52,498 nt of DNA, taken from the NCBI GenBank assembly GCA_900547725.1, contig URHR01000005.1, positions 1 through 52,498 of the forward strand, in the 5' to 3' direction. The notes beneath the pieces were generated by a model that ran no database searches, was not told the origin of the DNA, and saw only the letters and a program-made list of their open reading frames with translations. A program made the translations under genes and the position numbers. Origin of the DNA: an uncultured Eubacteriales bacterium (GTDB lineage: Bacteria > Bacillota > Clostridia > Oscillospirales > CAG-272). This document shows positions 1 to 7,376 of this stretch, in pieces. The stretch's first letter is position 1. Each line of letters opens with the position of its first letter.

Positions 1-1644
1 GAGCGCCCCATATCCCGGATCGCCATATTTTGCCAAGCATAATCCGACCTTATTGGGCGAAGGAATCTTTTGATTGTTCGTATAATCCGAGAAAACCCAC
101 ATTTTCCTCGGCTCAATATTCAACAGCAGACCATTTACATACCCTTCAGCCGTATGTATTGCAGTTTCAGAAGGCTTTGAAGGCAGTATTTCTTTTCCAA
201 GACAGTTTGCGCAGTGACCACAGTCGGAAGCCGTATGGTCATCAAGGCATTCGACAACAAATCTGCTGAAACACCCTGTTGTATTCGCTAGTTCTTTCAT
301 TTGCTCCATTTCCCGGATTCTTGTGGCGGTAACTGCATCGTAATGTTCACGATCATAAACGAACTGCTTTGGTGTAGCATAATAAACCGATTTATCTTTT
401 CTCACAAAACCATCATGCATCAAAAAGGACAGTGCCTTGTCAATCCGTGCTTTTTTGATATTCAGAGCCGAATAAATCTGGCCGAGTTTCGCACCATCAT
501 TGTTTGAGATGTATTCAACAATTTCAGTTGCCTCTGTTTCACTCGGAAAAGCAGTTCGGATGAAATAGTTCAATATATCCTCATCCTCTTTGCCGAACAT
601 TAAAAATGTATATGCTTTATCAATATTTCTGCCAGCACGACCGATCTGCTGATAGTAGGAAACGATATTTGAGGGCATTTGATAATGGATTACGAAGGCA
701 ATATCCCCTTTATCATACCCCATTCCGAGTTTAATTGTGGCGACGATCGCTTTAATTTCATTATGTTTGAATTTTTCTTCTACTTCCCTATTAAGCAATG
801 CCCCTTCTTCGGTACTTCTTGAATAATAGGCTTCCGCTGAAATCCCATTTCTTTTCAGAAAATCGCTTAAATAGTCGCAGTCCCTCTGAGTCAGGCAGTA
901 GATGATGCCGCTTCCCGGAAGTTTGTTAATGTTTTCCAATATCCACGCGTATCTCGTGATTCTGTCAGGCATTTTCAGAACCTGTATAGCAAGAGATTCT
1001 CTTGTCAGAGAACCTCTCGACACATAAACATTGTTTCCGAGCTGAATTTTGAGATCATTCACGACTCTGTCATTGGCGGTGGCTGTTGTCGCTAAAACCG
1101 GTACCGTTAATGGCAAAGATGATACAACTGTTTTCAGGTTGCTGTATTCAAGTCTGAAGTCGTGCCCCCAGTCCGATATACAGTGCGCCTCATCGATCAC
1201 AAACAGACCGATTTTTATATTTTTCAGCCTTGACTGAATATCGTTGCTGAAAAGCGTTTCGGGAGTAATAAAAACAATATCAAGATTATCTCTTTCAAGA
1301 GCGTCAATAATCTCATGTTTTCGTTCTTTTACAGTGCTGTTAAGAACATCGCAATGTAATCCCATTCGTTTTGCAGCTTCAACTTGGTTTTCCATGAGAA
1401 CAAGCAAAGGGCTTACAACCATTGTAACGCCTTTATTCTCTTTGCGCAGCAGTTTTGTGCAAACAAAATAAACAAGACTTTTTCCCCAACCTGTTCTTTG
1501 AACTACAAGAACTCTCTTATGAGTCATAGTTGCTTCAATGGCTTCGTATTGACCGCTTCGGAATTTTGCGTGTGGACCATACAACTGTCTGATTATTTCG
1601 CTGGCTTCTCTATATATTGAGGGAGATGCAACTGCAATGCTCAT
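1..1644 (-). CDS. RecQ-family ATP-dependent DNA helicase (3' end cut by window edge)
   Basis: Superfamily 2 DNA helicase predicted to unwind duplex or branched DNA in the cytoplasm using ATP. The frame is open from the ATG at 1644 to base 1, giving 548 residues without a stop. Visible motifs are Walker A TGWGKS (residues 51-56), the DEAH box (151-154), and motif VI QQIGRAGR (332-339). A cysteine cluster at about 458-481 ends in CGHCANC and matches the RecQ zinc-binding module. The last visible residues (KYGDPGYGAL) resemble the linker that, in some RecQ relatives, leads into a phosphoribosyltransferase-like tail; that is from memory and the tail lies outside the window. The start codon overlaps the stop of the upstream Nudix gene by four bases (ATGA), so the two are probably translationally coupled. 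It is the last visible gene of a five-gene operon. Confidence 0.9.
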   Translation of the reverse strand, partial: MSIAVASPSIYREASEIIRQLYGPHAKFRSGQYEAIEATMTHKRVLVVQRTGWGKSLVYFVCTKLLRKENKGVTMVVSPLLVLMENQVEAAKRMGLHCDVLNSTVKERKHEIIDALERDNLDIVFITPETLFSNDIQSRLKNIKIGLFVIDEAHCISDWGHDFRLEYSNLKTVVSSLPLTVPVLATTATANDRVVNDLKIQLGNNVYVSRGSLTRESLAIQVLKMPDRITRYAWILENINKLPGSGIIYCLTQRDCDYLSDFLKRNGISAEAYYSRSTEEGALLNREVEEKFKHNEIKAIVATIKLGMGYDKGDIAFVIHYQMPSNIVSYYQQIGRAGRNIDKAYTFLMFGKEDEDILNYFIRTAFPSETEATEIVEYISNNDGAKLGQIYSALNIKKARIDKALSFLMHDGFVRKDKSVYYATPKQFVYDREHYDAVTATRIREMEQMKELANTTGCFSRFVVECLDDHTASDCGHCANCLGKEILPSKPSETAIHTAEGYVNGLLLNIEPRKMWVFSDYTNNQKIPSPNKVGLCLAKYGDPGYGAL

Positions 1645-2048
1645 TTATTTTGCCTCGCTTTCGTGGTTTTAAAACACACCAATCTTCTCAATATTTCCTC
1701 ATCCGCCGGGCAGAAGGCATAGTTCGGAATCTCACTCGGCGCGATCCACCGGATATCGTTATGCTCCAGCTTTTGCGGAATGCCATCGGCAATGGTGGCG
1801 TTGAACAGTGTCAGATGTACGGTGATGTCAGGATATTTGTGGACAACATCCATAAACACATCGTCGACAGAGAGAGTGACGGCAAGCTCCTCTTTGCATT
1901 CCCGAATGAGCGCCTGTTCTTTGGTTTCGCCGGGTTCTACCTTGCCGCCGACGAACTCCCAAAGAAGTCCTCTTGCCTTGTGCTCCGGGCGCTGACAGAT
2001 CATAAACCTTTCGCCCTCCCAGATGAGAGCCGCTACTACTTCGGTCAT
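1641..2048 (-). CDS. Nudix (MutT-like) pyrophosphohydrolase
   Basis: 135-residue single-domain Nudix hydrolase. The Nudix box is nearly complete: G-x5-E-x7-RE-x-x-EE is read in GKVEPGE...RECKEEL, with the usual later Gly replaced by Ala. Family members cleave nucleoside diphosphate-linked compounds such as oxidised dGTP; the N-terminal TEVVAALIW and WEFVGGKVE resemble MutT/8-oxo-dGTP diphosphatases. In this operon a role in altering or clearing a nucleotide is possible, but the substrate cannot be read from sequence. The stop overlaps the helicase start by four bases; the upstream phosphatase ends 15 bases before its ATG. Confidence 0.88.
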   Translation of the reverse strand: MTEVVAALIWEGERFMICQRPEHKARGLLWEFVGGKVEPGETKEQALIRECKEELAVTLSVDDVFMDVVHKYPDITVHLTLFNATIADGIPQKLEHNDIRWIAPSEIPNYAFCPADEEILRRLVCFKTTKARQNK

Positions 2049-2063
2049 AAAAATCGCCTCATT

Positions 2064-2546
2064 TCATTGCTTGTCCTGTTTCAGAATGGCGTCAAGTAAT
2101 GCCGTGCAGCCCTCATAAATATCCTGATACGCCACATCAAAGCGCTCGGAATACCACGGATCGGCAACATCACCGCCGCGATCGGTGAAGTCCATCAGCT
2201 TATGTACCTTTCCTGCCGGATCGCCGCCGAAAATACGGAGCATATTGCGGATGTTTGCGCTGTCCATGCCGATGAACAGATCGTATTTGTCATAGTCGCT
2301 CTTTTGCAGTTGCACCGCGCGCTTGCTGCCACAAGACAGCCCATGTCTTTCAAGCTCGGCTTTCGCCGGCGGATAGACTGGATTGCCGATGCCGTTCCAA
2401 ATTTCTTCCGTGCTTGTGGCGGAAGAAGCGACTAAAAAGCGATCCGCCACGCCTTGCTTTTTGGCAAGGTCTTTGAAAATAAACTCTGCCATCGGACTGC
2501 GGCAAATGTTGCCGTGGCAGACGAACATGATTTTTTTAACGACCAT
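2064..2546 (-). CDS. Low-molecular-weight protein tyrosine phosphatase
   Basis: 160-residue cytoplasmic phosphatase of the LMW-PTP family, which removes phosphate from protein phosphotyrosine (or phosphoarginine in some Firmicutes). The P-loop C-x5-R is CHGNICRS at residues 10-17, and the general-acid Asp is in ADPWYSERFD near the C-terminus. I chose ATG 2546 because the LMW-PTP core begins a few residues later and this ATG lies one base after the stop of the upstream helicase gene; a TTG at 2561 would overlap that gene by 14 bases. There is no kinase nearby. Its place between a helicase/nuclease and a Nudix hydrolase suggests it acts in the same pathway, but the target is unknown. Confidence 0.88.
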   Translation of the reverse strand: MVVKKIMFVCHGNICRSPMAEFIFKDLAKKQGVADRFLVASSATSTEEIWNGIGNPVYPPAKAELERHGLSCGSKRAVQLQKSDYDKYDLFIGMDSANIRNMLRIFGGDPAGKVHKLMDFTDRGGDVADPWYSERFDVAYQDIYEGCTALLDAILKQDKQ

Positions 2547-2547
2547 A

Positions 2548-4680
2548 CTATATTTCTTCAATTCCCAAACTCTTCAAATATTGATATGTACCATCGTAGT
2601 ATTCGGGCAGTCGTGTGCTATCCTCCCAGAAGCCACTGATGGTCTTGTTCGCATTACCATTCGGAATGCAAATTATCATTCCAGCTCTTGCGCGAGTGAG
2701 TAAAACTCGATATGCATTAAGCATATATTTCCGTAACTCAATATTGTTGTCTGTTCTTCCTGTTTGTTCAACCCACTTTGTCTGACCGTTGAAACGATAA
2801 AAATGCCACTTGCCGTTCTCATATCGCATATCTGCATCCCACAAAAGGCAAGTATAATCCAACTCCAATCCTTGAACCTGAATTTCTGTTGCAGCATCTT
2901 CGAGATAGTTAGACGATCTCGTGTCAACTTTATCTTCAAGAAACCAGTGAACAGCATTTTCGTCTCCAGAGGGCAAAATTTGTACTCCGAGTGGCTTATA
3001 CCTCGCTGATTCTTTCGTGACCAAGACTCCCGTGCGTTCTGTACCTCTTACTTTCTCATGAAGCCATTTTTTCGCTTTTCCCATATCCCTTGTCAAAATG
3101 ATAGGATAATTATCTTTAATTTCATCATATATTTTTGAAGCGCTTGCGTCAAAAGACAGCAGAGCATGAACAAATGCGGAAAGCTTTTCTGCACGATATG
3201 ATCTCAATGAAACGCCCAAATGCAAACTGTCATCGAAAGTAACTTTTTTGTTTTCTTTCAAAAGCTCGTTAACCTTTCCCTCGGCGTATTCTGTCTCTGT
3301 CAGTTTAGGCGAAATATACACATTCCAATGTGGAAACTGCGCATTGAGTGCTTTTATCCATTCAGATATTCCGGCCTCGCCGGTATTTATTTCCTGCCCT
3401 CCACCAACCAAGCAAACAATTGTTGCCCAGTCTTTCCGCTGATCAAGCGACCAAATCAAAAATGCCGCTTCAGAGACCGGAAAATTCGGGATTTTCAATT
3501 TATTTCCGTATGTTCCGCCTCTTTTGAGGTAATCCGCAAGCCGTTTATGCGTCCAAGACCGTTGTGCTTCATCAAATATTGCAACATGTTCAACCTCACC
3601 AAAACCCGCCTTTTCATTTTCAACTGCCTTTTGCGGATCAATTTCAATAATTCCGTTTTCAACGGGATTTTTTATTTTAGCCAACATGTTGTCACGGTAT
3701 CTATGAATTATCTGAATAGATTTGCTTACCTCACGGCGAGAATCGGTCATCTTCTTTTTCTCGCCGTTTGCACGACATTTACGAAAGTTGTCTTGTGCAA
3801 GTGCCTCTGTCAGAACAGCGACAAGTGGTCCATTACCTGACAAATACACCGCGCCCTCATCTTCTACCGGTTCATTGCGCCCCTGATATGTCTGTTTAAT
3901 AGCCACATCAAGCCCAACCAGTGTTTTTCCCGCGCCGGGCACTCCCGTTACAAAACAAATGCTCTTTTCCTGTCTTTCTTTGCTATTTTGAATCACTTTG
4001 AGAATATATGCTATTGTCTTGTCAGTAGAAACTTTATCAGCTTCATGTCGCGTAATATTTTCCACCGAATGATTTTCGTATAGCGACTTGGCGGCTTCAA
4101 TAATTGTCGGTGTTGGAGAATAGGGGCTTATAATCCAATCCCGATTTACTGGTGTTTCGAGTGAATACCTGTTAAGTACATTATCAATCAATTTTTTGAT
4201 GCCTGTTTCCCCGCAAACCAACGGATTTACTACCAAATCATCATAAACCGACATCTGAATCTCTGTGGAAGAATCTTGATAATTGGTTGCAATAAGAATA
4301 GGAACAATGATTTTATCTCTGCTAAACTTATGAAAGTTTTTTAAATCAAGCGCATAATCGAAAACCTGATCTATATCCGCCTCTAAAATTTTTGATTCTC
4401 CAATCTTAAATTCAAGGCAGAAGACAATTCCACCGAGAAGTAATACAACATCAATTCGCTTTCCGAGGCGCGGAATATCATATTCAAAAATTATCTGCCC
4501 ATTTTTATATTGTGACAGAGTTTCTTGCATAATAGATATTTCATCTTTCCATGCTTCCCTTGTTGTCGTCATGGCATCCCCGTGATAATTGTCACAAAGT
4601 ATTCCAAGAACAGTTTTGCTATCTTCACGAATAAACTCGTTGAAATTACTATTGTATAAGCAACGGCTGCTTTCTTTCAT
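2548..4680 (-). CDS. PD-(D/E)XK nuclease-like domain fused to DUF2075 (Schlafen-type) helicase
   Basis: 710-residue protein predicted to be a nucleic-acid translocase with an attached nuclease. The N-terminal region has D77, then E90-F-K92 in a hydrophobic strand (IVFCLEFK), the core pattern of PD-(D/E)XK nucleases. A superfamily-1-like ATPase follows: Walker A GVPGAGKT (246-253), Walker B with DEAQ (370-373), and a C-terminal VLLTRARAGMIICIP, as in DUF2075 proteins. A ribosome site AAAGGAG precedes ATG 4680. It is the second gene of the operon, 41 bases after the XRE gene, with the phosphatase directly behind it. DUF2075 helicases are often found in defence-rich regions. The overall fold assignment is firm; nuclease activity is inferred from three residues. 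Confidence 0.85.
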   Translation of the reverse strand: MKESSRCLYNSNFNEFIREDSKTVLGILCDNYHGDAMTTTREAWKDEISIMQETLSQYKNGQIIFEYDIPRLGKRIDVVLLLGGIVFCLEFKIGESKILEADIDQVFDYALDLKNFHKFSRDKIIVPILIATNYQDSSTEIQMSVYDDLVVNPLVCGETGIKKLIDNVLNRYSLETPVNRDWIISPYSPTPTIIEAAKSLYENHSVENITRHEADKVSTDKTIAYILKVIQNSKERQEKSICFVTGVPGAGKTLVGLDVAIKQTYQGRNEPVEDEGAVYLSGNGPLVAVLTEALAQDNFRKCRANGEKKKMTDSRREVSKSIQIIHRYRDNMLAKIKNPVENGIIEIDPQKAVENEKAGFGEVEHVAIFDEAQRSWTHKRLADYLKRGGTYGNKLKIPNFPVSEAAFLIWSLDQRKDWATIVCLVGGGQEINTGEAGISEWIKALNAQFPHWNVYISPKLTETEYAEGKVNELLKENKKVTFDDSLHLGVSLRSYRAEKLSAFVHALLSFDASASKIYDEIKDNYPIILTRDMGKAKKWLHEKVRGTERTGVLVTKESARYKPLGVQILPSGDENAVHWFLEDKVDTRSSNYLEDAATEIQVQGLELDYTCLLWDADMRYENGKWHFYRFNGQTKWVEQTGRTDNNIELRKYMLNAYRVLLTRARAGMIICIPNGNANKTISGFWEDSTRLPEYYDGTYQYLKSLGIEEI

Positions 4681-4721
4681 TGAAAACTCCTTTCGTTACT
4701 CTTAAGCGTCCTCATTCTGTA

Positions 4722-4940
4722 TCAGTTTTCTGCATTATCCGGCACTATCTCCACTATATCATCCATCGTGCAACCGAGTGCCGTGCAGATCTTCACGAGC
4801 ACGTCGCTTGATACGGTTGCGCCGTCTTTTTTCATTTTTGCGAGTATGGCCGGGCTGATTCCCGCCTTTGCGGCGAGCTCCTTGCTTTTCATCTCACGGT
4901 CAATCAGCAGTTTAAATAATTTTTTATAGCTTGCAGCCAT
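4722..4940 (-). CDS. XRE-family transcriptional regulator
   Basis: 72-residue protein that is almost entirely one Cro/C1-type helix-turn-helix: KSKELAAKAGISPAILAKMK followed by VSSDVLVKICTALGCTMDDI. It should bind DNA as a dimer and is the first gene of the helicase/phosphatase/Nudix/RecQ operon, so autoregulation is likely. The ATG at 4940 is preceded by GAGGTGG at good spacing; an ATG 12 bases upstream lies inside the ribosome-site region and is less likely. An inverted repeat overlapping the -10 box of its own promoter is a natural target. Confidence 0.85.
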   Translation of the reverse strand: MAASYKKLFKLLIDREMKSKELAAKAGISPAILAKMKKDGATVSSDVLVKICTALGCTMDDIVEIVPDNAEN

Positions 4941-4965
4941 TTTCCACCTCATATATAGATAGATT

Positions 4966-5005
4966 TATACTTTTATAGTATACAACAATTTCCGACAAAT
5001 TGCAA
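4966..5005 (-). promoter_or_regulatory. Promoter and inverted-repeat operator of the XRE/helicase operon
   Basis: On the minus strand TTGCAA (5000-5005) and TATACT (4977-4982) are separated by 17 bases, a good sigma-A promoter about 40 bases before the XRE start. An inverted repeat TATAC-N7-GTATA (4966-4982) covers the -10 box, where a bound XRE dimer would block RNA polymerase. The promoter is seen directly; the operator role is inferred. Confidence 0.65.
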
Positions 5006-5186
5006 GGGAAAAACAGAATAAATTCAAAGAACATTGACTTTTTTGCGCGTGAATCAGCCTTGCCAAACAATATCAACACCTATCAAAAGCTGCAAATTTA
5101 TGACTAAAAATGAAAAATACAATCAGTGCCACGAATCTTTTTCCCTCATTTTAAGCATAATACTAAGGGATTTATCCATTTTCGTC

Positions 5187-5222
5187 TTGACATTCCCCTT
5201 AATTTGTGTTATATTATAAGGG
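5187..5222 (+). promoter_or_regulatory. Promoter of the fic gene with an inverted repeat over the -10
   Basis: TTGACA (5187-5192) and TATATT (5210-5215) are 17 bases apart, with GGAGGTGAGG directly before the ATG at 5244. An inverted repeat CCCTTA ... TAAGGG flanks the -10 box, consistent with control by a DNA-binding protein, possibly the C-terminal winged helix of the Fic protein itself. The regulatory link is inference. Confidence 0.6.
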
Positions 5223-5243
5223 AAACGAAACGGAGGTGAGGGA

Positions 5244-6290
5244 ATGCGCACATTCAATTATTCAAAAATCAGAGAGCAAAAGTGGGATTCGGAGGTTCTT
5301 TCGCTGATTGCCGCTATCTACAAAGAAGCGGGAAAACAGGAGCTGTATCTGAAGCAAAAACCGGAGGAACTCGAAAAACTGGTGGAGATCGCGAAGGTGC
5401 AAAGCACTGAGGCATCCAATGCGATTGAAGGCATCGTCACAACAAGCACCCGTATCCGTCAGCTGGTGGAGGAAAAAACAACACCGAAAAACCGCGACGA
5501 ACAGGAAATTGCCGGATACCGGGATGTGCTGAATATCATTCACGAGAGTTTCGATGCGATCCCGCTCACACAGAACTATATTCTGCAACTCCATAGGATT
5601 CTGTACAGTCACATAAATAACCCGATGGCGGGAAAAACGAAGAATGTGCAGAACTATATCAGCGCCACCTATCTGGACGGCCGCACGGAAACGCTGTTCA
5701 CACCTCTTCCGCCATTTGAAACGCCGGAAGCACTTGACGCAATATGCAATGAATACAACCGCGTCATCGGGAACAATGAACTGGAACCCCTGATTGCCAT
5801 TCCGGTATTTATCCATGATTTTCTCTGCATCCACCCTTTCAACGACGGAAACGGCAGGATGAGCCGGTTGCTCACCACGTTGCTCCTTTACAGAAGCGGG
5901 TTCTATGTCGGAAAATATATTTCACTGGAAGCCAAGATCGCCAAAAACAAAGATCTGTATTACGATACGCTCAGAGCCTCGCAGAACGGGTGGTATGAAG
6001 AAAATGAAGATATCGTCCCATTTCTCAAATACCTGCTCGGTACGATCCTCGCAGCGTATAAAGATTTTGAGGATCGGTTTTCACTTATAGAAACCAAGCA
6101 TACGGCACTGGAAACCGTCCGGCTTGCCACACAACAAAAAATCGGGCGCTTTTCAAAGCAGGATATCCGGGAGTTGTGTCCCTCGCTGAGCCTGAGCTCT
6201 CTGGAAGGTGCACTCCGAAAAATGGTCGCAAGCGGAGAACTTCGGCGGGAGGGCAACGGAAAGAACACCCGCTATTACAGATTAAAATAA
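5244..6290 (+). CDS. Fic-domain protein AMP-transferase with N-terminal inhibitory helix
   Basis: 348-residue Fic protein, predicted to transfer AMP from ATP to a hydroxyl on a target protein. The catalytic motif HPFNDGNGR is intact at residues 197-205. An inhibitory-helix motif (S/T)xxxE(G/N) is present as SNAIEG at 58-63, so this is a self-inhibited class II Fic protein. The C-terminal ~60 residues (KQDIRELCPSLSLSSLEGAL...) look like a winged helix-turn-helix, a common Fic arrangement. It stands alone on the plus strand, divergent from the XRE/helicase operon, with its own promoter. No separate antitoxin is adjacent, which fits the built-in inhibitor. The target is unknown. Confidence 0.9.
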   Translation: MRTFNYSKIREQKWDSEVLSLIAAIYKEAGKQELYLKQKPEELEKLVEIAKVQSTEASNAIEGIVTTSTRIRQLVEEKTTPKNRDEQEIAGYRDVLNIIHESFDAIPLTQNYILQLHRILYSHINNPMAGKTKNVQNYISATYLDGRTETLFTPLPPFETPEALDAICNEYNRVIGNNELEPLIAIPVFIHDFLCIHPFNDGNGRMSRLLTTLLLYRSGFYVGKYISLEAKIAKNKDLYYDTLRASQNGWYEENEDIVPFLKYLLGTILAAYKDFEDRFSLIETKHTALETVRLATQQKIGRFSKQDIRELCPSLSLSSLEGALRKMVASGELRREGNGKNTRYYRLK

Positions 6291-6372
6291 AATCCCTGCC
6301 TATACACGGAATTTTCAAATCCCTTTTCTTTGTCTACTGCGTCGCAAAAGCTGATTCTTCGGGCTTGGATTT

Positions 6373-6564
6373 TGACCACAGTTTGTGTCACAGACAGGAT
6401 TGAAACAGGCTGGCGGCATATACAATGAAGCACGGTCGACCACAGGGCTGACCATTTACGGATTTTTAGGTGCGGCAGAAAAAACTCTATTCTTTTTTCT
6501 ACCGACAAAGCCCCGCCCGGAATCCGCGCAAAAAGCGGGCTGACCACAGTTTTTACCACAGACA
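6373..6564 (+). repeat. Two direct copies of a 24-base repeat
   Basis: Copies at 6373-6396 and 6541-6564 both begin TGACCACAGTTT and end CACAGACA, with 21 of 24 bases identical and starts 168 bases apart. A partial third copy (GACCACAG) lies near 6438. Function unknown. Confidence 0.6.
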
Positions 6565-6680
6565 AACGCGGAACACGCGGAAACAGTGGACGAAAAAAGC
6601 TCGGGGAGCAAGTGTCTTGGAGCGGAAACGGTATGAAAGCACGCAAAGCGCACGAGAGGACAGACCCACGTCAGTTGGGG

Positions 6681-6719
6681 TGGTAGAGGCCGCAAGTTCA
6701 AGTCTTGTCACTCAGACCA
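6681..6719 (+). other. tRNA 3'-end fragment (likely attachment-site remnant)
   Basis: GCAAG (6692-6696), loop TTCAAGT (6697-6703) and CTTGT (6704-6708) make a canonical T arm. It is followed by seven acceptor bases CACTCAG, an A, and CCA ending at 6719. No matching 5' acceptor (CTGAGTG), D arm or anticodon arm lies upstream, so this is the 3' part only, the portion that tyrosine integrases use as an attachment site. A degenerate copy sharing GGTAGAGGC lies at 6911-6944. Confidence 0.55.
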
Positions 6720-6723
6720 AAAA

Positions 6724-6749
6724 ACGGAGATCGTACGATCTCCGTTTTT
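6724..6749 (+). terminator. Rho-independent terminator after the tRNA fragment
   Basis: A perfect palindrome from ACGGAGATCG to CGATCTCCGT (6724-6745) runs straight into TTTTT. It is probably the original terminator of the tRNA gene whose 3' end remains. Confidence 0.75.
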
Positions 6750-7002
6750 CTTTGTTTTCCGCCGTTTTTCTCTCGTTTTCTCACTTTTTTGAAGCAGATC
6801 CGCTCTGAATTTCGGGGCGGATCTGTTCTGTATTTTTCTGCACCAAATACCAAAAACTCCGGTTGGTGCATATTTTGATACATATGTTGCCGATTTTACA
6901 GAACTCCCATGGTAGAGGCTGCAGGTTTGAAGTTTTCTCTCATGCACTGCTTTTTTGTCTCTCCAAATCAAAATTGTGAGCCATCAAAAGGAGGAAAACA
7001 AA

Positions 7003-7296
7003 ATGGCAAACATCGTCAGAAAACCAAACAGAACCTATCTCATTCGCATTTCGGCAGGCAAGGATGACCGTGGCAAGCCCGTCACCGTCTCCCGTACCTT
7101 CACTCCATCGAAGCCGACGCTCAGTTATCTTTCGCTCCAGAAAGAAATGAACCTTTTTATCGAAAATCTTCAGGTGCAGATTTTGAACGGCGAAATTCTG
7201 GATGCGAACGGGCGGAAAATCGCACCAAACTCTCCAGGCAAAACGCTGTTTCGGGATTTCCGCGAAAAATTTCGGAAATCAAGGCAAGCGAGATAA
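7003..7296 (+). pseudogene. Tyrosine integrase N-terminal fragment (truncated)
   Basis: 97 residues with a strong ribosome site (AAAGGAGG) before ATG 7003. The N-terminus (MANIVRKPNRTYLIRIS, then DDRGKPVTVSRTFTP) reads like the arm-type DNA-binding domain at the front of phage/ICE tyrosine integrases. It stops before any core-binding or catalytic region. The reading frame changes near 7280, where another frame continues with plausible coding sequence (ASEITPVEAEETVF) before stopping. Integrases normally run to about 380 residues, so this is a decayed gene. Its closeness to the tRNA fragment supports an old integration event. Confidence 0.6.
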
Positions 7297-7376
7297 CCCC
7301 GGTAGAAGCTGAAGAAACGGTTTTCCGGAAGGTAATTTACAAATGACAGAGTGTTAAACCAAGCATACGGAAACCT

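Larger units (their letters stand above)
6291..7002. other. Non-coding accessory stretch between fic and the integrase remnant
   Basis: About 700 bases with no convincing gene; short open frames here lack ribosome sites and family resemblance. It holds a duplicated 24-base repeat, a tRNA 3'-end fragment with an adjoining terminator, and a second, more degenerate copy of the tRNA-like segment. The mix suggests a recombination scar. Confidence 0.6.

Noticed and set aside
6372..6564. CRISPR array
   Set aside because: Only two full copies 168 bases apart with unequal intervening sequence and no cas genes.
6600..6719. Complete tRNA gene
   Set aside because: Only the T arm and 3' acceptor are present; no 5' acceptor, D arm or anticodon arm can be folded.
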